DNA of 64,000 nt, taken from Terriglobia bacterium. Lineage in GTDB: Bacteria; Acidobacteriota; Terriglobia; Terriglobales; Acidobacteriaceae. The stretch lies in contig JAIQGL010000009.1 of NCBI GenBank assembly GCA_020072585.1, forward strand, positions 62,001 through 126,000. Direction: 5' to 3'. The notes beneath the pieces were generated by a model. The model searched no databases. It was not told where the DNA came from and worked only from the letters and a program-made list of their open reading frames with translations. This document shows, one piece after another, positions 57,758 to 64,000 of this stretch (its first letter is position 1; each line of letters starts with the position of its first letter). The position numbers and the translations under genes are program-made.

Positions 57758-58363
57758 TCATTGTTCGGCCAGAAAATCTTCCAGCAATCGGTGAAACACT
57801 GCCGCCGTTGGCCTCCAGTCACCCTGCATCGCCTTGGCTCCTGCTTGTCCGTAACTTGCATTCGGCCTCGGACGCAACCGGATAAATGGCGGCAAACCAT
57901 AACGCAACGCCAGGCTGTTGGCCCACAGCCGCGCCGTTCGGCCGTTACCATTGGCAAAAGGATGGATCCTCACCCACTCGGAATGCACCCAGGCACAGAG
58001 ATCGATAATGGCTGCTAATTGATCGGCATCCGGCGCTTTCCCAAAGGGCAGCACAGCATCTAGCTCTGCCACCAGCGTCTGAAGCTTTGCTTCAAACTGC
58101 TTCAACGCCTCGCCCACATCCGCTGGATCAACGCCGTAATTCGTGTCCACCCGCACGTTCACGTTTTCCAGTCCAGGTTCGCCGCGAAACGTGCCGACAA
58201 ATCGTGCTTCCTGCACTTCGAGGTTTCTCATGGCAATGGCTTGCCATTGCCTCGCCGCTTCTACGGTAGGCTTGTCGCGCTGTTTCGCAGCCGCAGCAAT
58301 CTCTTCCAGAATTTGTGCGAGATTTGACCTTAGCTGCGGACTGTCTTTGTCCCAGTCAGGCAC
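57758..58363 (-). CDS. Fic-domain AMPylase (toxin-like)
   Basis: 201 residues. The complete Fic motif HPFANGNGRTAR (134-145) provides the catalytic His and the anion-binding loop used to transfer AMP from ATP to a target protein. No inhibitory (S/T)xxxE(G/N) helix is evident in the protein itself. Its start overlaps the end of the upstream ribbon-helix-helix gene by eight bases, the organisation of a toxin-antitoxin operon. Whether it is toxic is inferred. Confidence 0.85.
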   Translation of the reverse strand: MPDWDKDSPQLRSNLAQILEEIAAAAKQRDKPTVEAARQWQAIAMRNLEVQEARFVGTFRGEPGLENVNVRVDTNYGVDPADVGEALKQFEAKLQTLVAELDAVLPFGKAPDADQLAAIIDLCAWVHSEWVRIHPFANGNGRTARLWANSLALRYGLPPFIRLRPRPNASYGQAGAKAMQGDWRPTAAVFHRLLEDFLAEQ

Positions 58364-58700
58364 CTAGAATGTCTCTGATCTTGCTTTGAACCGGGCCAGC
58401 CGTCTTGGTTTCTTTCGGCTTAGCTTCCACTATCTCACCCTCAAGCGGATCATCCAGAGTGGCTTCTGACTCCACAAATTCAGCCATTGCCTTCCGGAAA
58501 CCCGGGTCCCTCTTGCGATAGGCGCGGAGACTTGCCAGGTTCGCTTCCAGGCTGCGCTCTTTTCGTCCCCGCTGGCGAAGATACCCCTTGATGGCCTCAT
58601 TCAAGAGCTGATTCATCGGGCGTCCCTCAATCCGGCTAAGGTTCTCCAGCGCAACCCGTTCCTCGGCATCGATTCTCAGGGTAAAAGCGGTTCGACTCAT
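58356..58700 (-). CDS. ribbon-helix-helix antitoxin-like protein
   Basis: 114 residues. The N-terminal AFTLRIDAEERVALENLSRI and MNQLLNEAIKGYLRQRG form a ribbon-helix-helix DNA-binding domain; the acidic/Lys-rich C-terminal half is probably disordered and could bind the Fic protein. A perfect 10-base inverted repeat overlaps its promoter, as for autoregulated antitoxins. It is the first gene of the pair. Confidence 0.8.
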   Translation of the reverse strand: MSRTAFTLRIDAEERVALENLSRIEGRPMNQLLNEAIKGYLRQRGRKERSLEANLASLRAYRKRDPGFRKAMAEFVESEATLDDPLEGEIVEAKPKETKTAGPVQSKIRDILGA

Positions 58701-58706
58701 GACAAC

Positions 58707-58755
58707 AGCTTATCGCGTAAAACATGTGATGTCAATATAGCGTTTTGACATCACA
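58707..58755 (-). promoter_or_regulatory. promoter and operator of the Fic/RHH operon
   Basis: TGTGATGTCA (58725-58734) and TGACATCACA (58746-58755) are perfect inverted arms 11 bases apart. On the minus strand TTGACA (58735-58730) lies in one arm and TAAGCT (58712-58707) follows after 17 bases. Binding of the ribbon-helix-helix protein would block RNA polymerase. Confidence 0.7.
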
Positions 58756-58872
58756 TTATCGCTGCCTACCGAATCCCTTCTCGTCCAATAGTAGTCTTAC
58801 GGAAACAGCCGCCATCGGGCTGCAAAAAAAGGAAAGACAAGTGGAACTCTTGTCGCGCAAAAAGAAGTTGGC

Positions 58873-60915
58873 TCACGAAGCTTCCGTCGTCTTTTGAAAA
58901 TGCCTCAAGACTGCCTCGGTCTGGCTCTTCGTCAGCACCGCGCCCAGCGCTGCTGCGTCAGCCTGTTGGACGGCGCGGACGCTGCCGAAATGCTGGATCA
59001 GTCGCTGCCGCGTACGCTCGCCGACGCCGGGGATTTCCAGCAGTTCGGATTTGCGGTCACGCATCTGGCGGCGCTTGCGATGGAAGGTGACGGCGAAGCG
59101 GTGGGATTCGTCGCGCACCATCTGGACCAGGTGCAGCACGGGCGAGTGGCGGTCGAGCACCACGGGATCGTCTTCCTGGCCGAAGACGAAGATGATCTCC
59201 TCTTTCTTGGCGATGGCGGCCAGAGGCTGGTTGGTGATGCCCAGCTCTTCCAGCGCCTGAGCGGCGGCGTGAAGCTGGCCAAGTCCTCCATCGACCAGGA
59301 CCAGGCTGGGGAAGGGCTTGTTTTCGTCGCGCAGGCGCTTGTAGCGGCGGGTGATGACCTCACGCATGGAGGCGAAATCGTCCACGCCGGTGACGGTGCG
59401 CACGATGAACTTGCGATAGGCATTTTTGTTCATGGCGCCGTCTTCCCAGACCACCATGGAGGCAACGGTCTCCGCGCCCTGTATGTGCGAGATGTCAAAG
59501 CACTCAATGCGCTTGGGGATGTCGGGCAGGCTGAGCGCATCTTGCAGCGCCTCCTGCACGGCTTTGGCTTGCGGCTTCATCACGCGGAAGCGCTGGACGA
59601 ATGACTGCTGGGCGTTCTGCGCGGCCAGGTCGATGAGTGAGCGTTTTTCTCCGCGCTGTGGGACAAGGATCTCGACGCGGCTGCCGCGTTTTTCCGAGAG
59701 CAGCTCTTCGAGCTCGGCGCGGTCTTCAAAGTCGACGGGCGAGAGGATGTCTCGGGGAACGTATTGCTGGTCGATATAGACCTGTTTCATCAGGGCGGAG
59801 AAGAATTCTCCGGGGTGGAAGGAGGAGACAGGGGCTAAAGCCCTTTTTTCCTCTAAATCACCCGGCACTTGGACCTCGGCTCGCAAGCTCGCCTCGGACC
59901 GGCGTACCGGGCTATTTTCATTCGCCGCTAACGCGGCTGGAGATTCATCATGGTGAATTGCAGATGGCTCGGAATTCTCGGCTGGTAAGGGATCGAGATG
60001 TATCGTAGGTTCTCGGAAACCCTCTGCTGATGTGGGAGCGATGGCAACTTCCGGCAGCTCTTCCCAGAAGAACTCGCGCCGGTCAAGAATTTTGCCGCCA
60101 CGGAGGTGAAAGACGTTGACGGCGAGCATGTCATTCTCATAGTGGTAGCCGAAGACGTCCTGATCGTCACCTTCGGCGGCCGCCATGCGCTGTTTCTCCT
60201 GGAGCTGGGCGACGGTGGAGAGCATGTCACGGTATCGGGCGGCGCGTTCGTATTCCTGGTTGGTCGCGGCTTCTTCCATGCGCTGGCGCAGAGACTTTGC
60301 CAGATCGGTCTGCCGGCCTTCCAGCAGAAGCTGCACATCATGCACGGCCTCCTGATACGCCTGCGGCGTAGTCAGGTCCTGCACGCAGGGCCCCAGACAG
60401 CGCTTGATGTAGTACTGCAGGCAGGGCCGCAGATGGTATCGGGTGAGATCGACCTTGCAGGAAGGCACGAGGAAGCTGCGGTGGATGAGATCGACGATGC
60501 GGTAAGCGAGGTTGCCGGGAAAATAGGGGCCGTAGTAATTGCTGCCATCTTTCCGCAGGCGGCGTGTTACATAGACCCGGGGATAGCGCTCACCCAGAGT
60601 GAGTTTGATGTAAGGATAGGTTTTATCGTCACGAAGGAGGATGTTGAAACGCGGCTTCTTCTGCTTGATCAGGTTATTTTCAAGGGCCAGCGCTTCTTTA
60701 TTGTTGGCGACAACGATGTAATCGACGTCCACGGCTTCGCGCAGCAGGCTTCCGGTTTTGGCGTTGGCTTCACCCACGCCCTCCTGGAAGTATGAGCGGA
60801 CGCGGGCACGCAGGTTCTTAGCCTTGCCTACATAAATGACCTCACCTTCGGCGTTTTTATATAGGTAAACTCCGGGCTGGAGGGGCAGGGTCCGGATTTT
60901 CTGTATCAGATCCAT
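58873..60915 (-). CDS. uvrC: excinuclease ABC subunit C
   Basis: 680 residues. The GIY-YIG nuclease (GVYLYKNAEGEVIYVGKAKN), the UvrB-binding UVR-like helices, the endonuclease-V-like half and a C-terminal helix-hairpin-helix pair (IPGVGERTRQRLIQHFGSVR) are present. It makes both incisions in nucleotide excision repair. It is about 70 residues longer than usual because of an insert at 288-365 between FFWEEL and FHPGEFFSALMKQ. Part of the insert (333-353) is encoded by a REP-like palindrome. The frame remains open through it. Confidence 0.93.
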   Translation of the reverse strand: MDLIQKIRTLPLQPGVYLYKNAEGEVIYVGKAKNLRARVRSYFQEGVGEANAKTGSLLREAVDVDYIVVANNKEALALENNLIKQKKPRFNILLRDDKTYPYIKLTLGERYPRVYVTRRLRKDGSNYYGPYFPGNLAYRIVDLIHRSFLVPSCKVDLTRYHLRPCLQYYIKRCLGPCVQDLTTPQAYQEAVHDVQLLLEGRQTDLAKSLRQRMEEAATNQEYERAARYRDMLSTVAQLQEKQRMAAAEGDDQDVFGYHYENDMLAVNVFHLRGGKILDRREFFWEELPEVAIAPTSAEGFREPTIHLDPLPAENSEPSAIHHDESPAALAANENSPVRRSEASLRAEVQVPGDLEEKRALAPVSSFHPGEFFSALMKQVYIDQQYVPRDILSPVDFEDRAELEELLSEKRGSRVEILVPQRGEKRSLIDLAAQNAQQSFVQRFRVMKPQAKAVQEALQDALSLPDIPKRIECFDISHIQGAETVASMVVWEDGAMNKNAYRKFIVRTVTGVDDFASMREVITRRYKRLRDENKPFPSLVLVDGGLGQLHAAAQALEELGITNQPLAAIAKKEEIIFVFGQEDDPVVLDRHSPVLHLVQMVRDESHRFAVTFHRKRRQMRDRKSELLEIPGVGERTRQRLIQHFGSVRAVQQADAAALGAVLTKSQTEAVLRHFQKTTEAS
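59860..59914 (-). repeat. REP-like palindrome inside uvrC
   Basis: Minus-strand sequence TAGCCCGGTACGCCGGTCCG, inverted repeat CCGAGGCGAGC/GCTCGCCTCGG type core, CCAAGTGCCGGGT. Same family as the copies at 4979, 5573 and 5788. It is translated in frame as NSPVRRSEASLRAEVQVPG. A GGGCTTTAGCCC hairpin unit lies next to it at 59834-59845. Confidence 0.8.
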
Positions 60916-61158
60916 TGGGGAAAGCTGAGGCTAACTACCTAGATTCTTCCCATAAGGCGCTAGGTGCGTAAAAATTCTACGGTCAGGCACTTGGAACAGT
61001 CTGGGAAGAGCCTTAGAATAGGATTCAACCTGTTGATTATAAAACATTTAGTGTAAAATTGTCTTGTACGCGGCATTGGCATGCCAGTTGCTCTTCTTTA
61101 GAGTGACTTTATAAGGCGGCATCACCCTGCGCCGCGTGGGTCTTAAGGAGCTTTCCCC

Positions 61159-61893
61159 ATGAATTTGAAATCGAGCCTTTTGGTTCTGCTGGCCGGCACA
61201 TCGATGATGATCGGCACGGGCTGCACAACAAAGAATTATGTGCGCAAGCAGACCCAGCCAATCGTCGAGAAATCCAACGAACTTGATGCCAGAACAGCCA
61301 AGAACAACGCCGCTATTCACGATGTTGATTCTCGCGCAACAGCAGGTATTGCAGGCGCCACCGCCAAGGCCGGCGAAGCCGACCAGAAAGCGCTGGACGC
61401 CCGTGGCCGCGCAGATCAGGCCCAGACACTGGCCAACCAGGCCAATACCCGCGTTGACGCTCTGGCCAACCAGGTTGCCAATCTGGATAACTATCGCCCC
61501 GTGGCAGAGACCTCAGTACACTTTGCTTTCAACAAGGCTGATCTGACCCCGAAAGCAAAGACCGCCCTGGACCAGTTGCTGGCTGAAATCCCCAACACCA
61601 AAGGCTATCTGGTGGTGGTGGAAGGCGGCACTGATTCCGTTGGTCCAGCCAACTATAATTACAAGCTGAGCGAGCGTCGCGCTGATTCCGTGGTGCAGTA
61701 TCTCTCGTCCAAGAGCATTCCAGCGCACAAGATTTATTTGATCGGCTTGGGCAAGGACAAGTACGCCGCTGAAAACAACACGGCTGACGGACGCGCGAAG
61801 AACCGCCGCGTGGAAGTGCGTTTGATGACGAACGTGGCCGGTACGGAAACACCAAGCTCTGCGCAGAGTACCGCTCCCAACCCGAGCCGGTAG
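61159..61893 (+). CDS. OmpA/Pal-like peptidoglycan-binding lipoprotein
   Basis: 244 residues. Lipobox IGTGCTTK (Cys22), then a long Ala/Asp/Gln-rich coiled coil (35-110), then the OmpA domain with VHFAFNKADLTPKAKTALDQ, GGTDSVGPANYNYKLSERRA and NRRVEVRLM. Asp and Arg residues for peptidoglycan binding are kept. It anchors the outer membrane to the wall. TAAGGAG precedes ATG; a terminator follows. Confidence 0.9.
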   Translation: MNLKSSLLVLLAGTSMMIGTGCTTKNYVRKQTQPIVEKSNELDARTAKNNAAIHDVDSRATAGIAGATAKAGEADQKALDARGRADQAQTLANQANTRVDALANQVANLDNYRPVAETSVHFAFNKADLTPKAKTALDQLLAEIPNTKGYLVVVEGGTDSVGPANYNYKLSERRADSVVQYLSSKSIPAHKIYLIGLGKDKYAAENNTADGRAKNRRVEVRLMTNVAGTETPSSAQSTAPNPSR

Positions 61894-61925
61894 TCTCACC
61901 TCCCCCGGGACACTTGCGCAGACAG

Positions 61926-61953
61926 AGGCCGCCAGATTTCTGGCGGCCTTTAA
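61926..61953 (+). terminator. intrinsic terminator after the OmpA gene
   Basis: AGGCCGCCAG, ATTT loop, CTGGCGGCCT, then TTTAAATTTTG. Confidence 0.85.
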
Positions 61954-62043
61954 ATTTTGTTTAACGCCAGCCGCTGCGGGCGCAAGTTCTCAGATTTGGG
62001 GCGATCTTCATAATAGGCGGTCTTCCCCATAGAATAATTGGAT

Positions 62044-63045
62044 ATGAAGTCCCGTTCTCATATTTTTGCCGCATTCCTCCTGGTCGGGCTCATGAGCCTA
62101 CTGATGCCCGCGCCGCGCGCCGCAGCCCAGAATAGCCCTGACGATCAGCCTCATATCCAGCCGCGCACCACGCCGACGCCTACGCCAACTCCTCGCGCCA
62201 GCCAGCCGTCACAGAAGCCGCAGGACGGCTATGAACGTCCGCCGTTTCCCGGTGACGCGTCTCCGACGCGGCCGAACGATCCTTCGCCCAAGGCGCATGA
62301 CGACAAGTATGAACGGCCTCCTTTCCCCGGTGATGCGCCTGGAACCAGTCCGACAGGCGCCAGCGCCACGGGCGAGAGTTCCAGCCGGGATTCGCTGATC
62401 GACTTGAACAGCCGCGCGGAAAAGGAAGAACCAGCGACTAAGGAAGATGAGTCCGTCCTGCAGCCCTGGGACCCGCACAAGGCCGCCAAAGACGTTGAGG
62501 TTGGGCAGTGGTACCTGAAGCTGAAGAACTATCGCGCGGCGCTGGAGCGCTTTAATCACGCGCTGACCTACAAGCCGAACGATGCCGAGGCCATCTACGG
62601 TCTGGCGATCACGCAGGAAAAACTTGACCTGCTCTCGCTGGCCGACCAGAACTATCGCAAGTATCTGGAGATCCTGCCTAACGGTCCCAAGGCCAAGGAG
62701 GCCGAGGAGGGGTTGAAGCGCATTGGGCCGCATGTGGCCATGCGCAAATCCGGAGACTCCAACGCCGACCCAGTGAAGCTCGCGGCGCACGATATTGACG
62801 TAGGTGAGACCTACCTTACCGGCAATCACTTTGATGCCGCGCGTGAACGCTTTGAAGACGCCTTGCGGCTCACGCCGGACAATCCGCTCGTATGGTTCCG
62901 GCTGGCCCAGGCTCTGCAAGGCATGCAAAGGCTCGACCCCGCGCGGCTCTACTACAAAAAATATCTTGAGGCTCAGCCCAAAGGAAAATTCGCCGGCAAC
63001 GCCAAAAAAGCGATCGGGCAAATTGATTGGGTCCTGGGAAAATAG
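62044..63045 (+). CDS. secreted TPR protein with Pro-rich N-terminus
   Basis: 333 residues from ATG 62044 (an in-frame TTG lies six bases before). Signal peptide AAFLLVGLMSLLMPAPRAAA, then a Thr/Pro-rich linker with the decapeptide YERPPFPGDA occurring twice, 33 residues apart. Two TPR blocks follow (about 155-225 and 245-320; WYLKLKNYRAALERFNHALT, ETYLTGNHFDAARERFEDAL). It is a likely periplasmic scaffold. No catalytic motif. Confidence 0.78.
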   Translation: MKSRSHIFAAFLLVGLMSLLMPAPRAAAQNSPDDQPHIQPRTTPTPTPTPRASQPSQKPQDGYERPPFPGDASPTRPNDPSPKAHDDKYERPPFPGDAPGTSPTGASATGESSSRDSLIDLNSRAEKEEPATKEDESVLQPWDPHKAAKDVEVGQWYLKLKNYRAALERFNHALTYKPNDAEAIYGLAITQEKLDLLSLADQNYRKYLEILPNGPKAKEAEEGLKRIGPHVAMRKSGDSNADPVKLAAHDIDVGETYLTGNHFDAARERFEDALRLTPDNPLVWFRLAQALQGMQRLDPARLYYKKYLEAQPKGKFAGNAKKAIGQIDWVLGK

Positions 63046-63080
63046 CCCTGCTGAAAAAAATAGCCCTGCTCGGAAAGCAG

Positions 63081-63710
63081 CTACTCTTTGCGCAGAAATG
63101 TTCCTGAACTGGCGTCCACCAGCACAGTGAGCTTGCCGGTTGATTCGCTGCCGCCATAGATCACATGCCAGCGCAGCTGGTTCGATTGCATGTCCCAGTC
63201 CAGCCGATACCCGACGGAGACTTTGGGATCTTTTTCTATCACCTGTTTGCCGCCATGCTGCTGTGCCACTTCAAAAGCCTGGTCCGTATCTATCTTGAGG
63301 TAATTCAGGTCAAACGAACGCGCCGCACGGTTTGCCGGATTGTACGTGTCTTCCACTCCGTGGTTCACGCCGCGCGGTCCGTCTTCGGTGGCCATCCCAG
63401 CCCAGGTAAACGGCTCCGCTTTTTGCCGCGAAGGAGACGCAAACAGCGCGCGCCAGAAGTTCGCTTTGCCATCATGGCCGTTGCTGTCTTTCAGGTTCGT
63501 GGATTCCAAACGGACCGGCTGAGCGTCCGGCGACCAGAAGCGCGCAGGCGCAAGCATCTTTTGCAGTGCGAATCGTCCGGTCTCAAACTGGACGGCCGTC
63601 TGCTGGCTCTCTTTGCCTGCCGGAGCTTTCGTGGGCTCAGAGTTGCACCCCAGGCACAAAGCTGCCAAGGCAAGGACCGCGGGCAATCCGATTTTCTTTA
63701 TCAATTTCAT
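63081..63710 (-). CDS. lipoprotein, paralogue of 54240
   Basis: 209 residues from ATG 63710 (MKLIKKIGLPAVLALAALCL), lipobox LCLGCNSE (Cys22). Core KANFWRALFASPSRQKAEPF and C-terminal VLVDASSGTFLRKE match the plan of the lipoprotein at 54240-54869. A PepSY-like end is suspected. An ATG at 63734 in frame would add a non-signal extension and is less likely. Confidence 0.7.
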   Translation of the reverse strand: MKLIKKIGLPAVLALAALCLGCNSEPTKAPAGKESQQTAVQFETGRFALQKMLAPARFWSPDAQPVRLESTNLKDSNGHDGKANFWRALFASPSRQKAEPFTWAGMATEDGPRGVNHGVEDTYNPANRAARSFDLNYLKIDTDQAFEVAQQHGGKQVIEKDPKVSVGYRLDWDMQSNQLRWHVIYGGSESTGKLTVLVDASSGTFLRKE

Positions 63711-63803
63711 GTTGGCTGGTGTGGTCAGGATCACTCCATTCTAGACGGATAAAGCGAAGGAATGGATGTACGAAGGTGCATGTATCGCGCTGATACCAGC
63801 GTA

Positions 63804-64000
63804 TTACTCGCTGGACAGCCCCGCCTTGCGCGCCTGCTCCTGCAGGTCCGCGAGCTTCTGCTGGGCGGCATCCAGGGCCTGTTTTTTGGCGTCGATCTCT
63901 GCTTGCTCTTTGCGGGAATCTTCCGCAAATTTGGCCTGGTCGCGCAACATGGTGCCTGCATCGGCATAAAAGGCGGCAGCACGAAGCCGCGACTCACGCT
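63804..64000 (-). CDS. C-terminal fragment of a coiled-coil protein (cut by window edge)
   Basis: The minus-strand frame enters at the window edge and stops at TAA (63806-63804), giving 65 residues. RLRAAAFYADAGTMLRDQAK, then DAKKQALDAAQQKLADLQEQ and ARKAGLSSE, is a continuous charged heptad-like coiled coil. The remainder lies outside the window; no function can be given. Confidence 0.65.
   Translation of the reverse strand, partial: RESRLRAAAFYADAGTMLRDQAKFAEDSRKEQAEIDAKKQALDAAQQKLADLQEQARKAGLSSE

Noticed and set aside
58600-58700. SRIEGR in the ribbon-helix-helix protein as a Fic inhibitory motif
   Set aside because: The residues fall in the helix-turn of the DNA-binding fold, where E-G-R is common, and the Ser-to-Glu spacing is one short of (S/T)xxxE(G/N).
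1-64000. Prophage, integron, rRNA or tRNA genes
   Set aside because: No phage structural genes, integrase, attC-like series or RNA-gene signatures were seen on either strand.

Overview
The window is a 64 kb stretch of a GC-rich chromosome, mostly housekeeping and envelope genes, broken up by small mobile or repetitive elements. I infer an acidobacterium (Terriglobia-like, Acidobacteriota). The grounds are gram-negative envelope genes (lpxB, TolC, OmpA, a lipoprotein-sorting-like pair), a hopanoid radical-SAM gene (hpnJ), many secreted lineage-type hypothetical proteins, and abundant short dispersed intergenic repeats. No rRNA, tRNA or CRISPR array was seen.

Layout. 1-4.7 kb: end of a membrane protein, a ketoacyl synthase, an epoxide-hydrolase-like enzyme and an ABC exporter whose ATPase domain carries a His/Gly repeat. 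4.7-7.1 kb: a decayed repeat region with a frameshifted REP-associated transposase, its palindromes, a small HTH gene with a palindromic operator and a frameshifted small gene. 7.1-11.0 kb: a complete 3,865-bp IS1595-family element with 22-bp inverted ends and a perfect 8-bp target duplication, carrying an AIPR (abortive-infection) gene and three small genes. 11-29 kb: lpxB, an M1-like protein lacking its zinc site, a cytochrome c/outer-membrane pair, an alkyltransferase-like protein, a kinase-like protein, HNH, ComF, an OPT transporter, an esterase, a frameshifted amidohydrolase, yggS-yggU, a POT transporter, an M24 peptidase and two small membrane proteins in an overlapping chain.

29-45 kb: a tandem pair of secreted paralogues, an S9 peptidase, thioredoxin reductase, proline dehydrogenase, an HpnB-like glycosyltransferase/MFS pair, queF, a MITE-like element, and an adaptor-TPR-TolC operon. 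45-54 kb: small enzymes, secreted proteins, a DUF892 protein, a chromosomal homologue of one IS passenger, an AT-richer two-gene island, and a candidate structured RNA of about 400 nt with its own promoter and terminator just upstream of a homing-repeat nuclease. 54-64 kb: a lipoprotein, hpnJ followed by a 33-residue membrane protein and two half-size EamA transporters, a Fic/ribbon-helix-helix toxin-antitoxin pair, uvrC with a REP palindrome read in frame, an OmpA lipoprotein, a TPR protein, a second lipoprotein and the end of a coiled-coil gene.

The most interesting object is the IS1595 element with defence cargo (7119-10983). Its transposase promoter lies in the right inverted repeat, and one passenger gene is homologous to a resident gene at 50.6 kb. 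Next are the REP palindrome inside uvrC, the candidate RNA at 52.35-52.76 kb, and the Fic/RHH pair with its operator. All identifications come from reading motifs and base patterns; no database search was possible.
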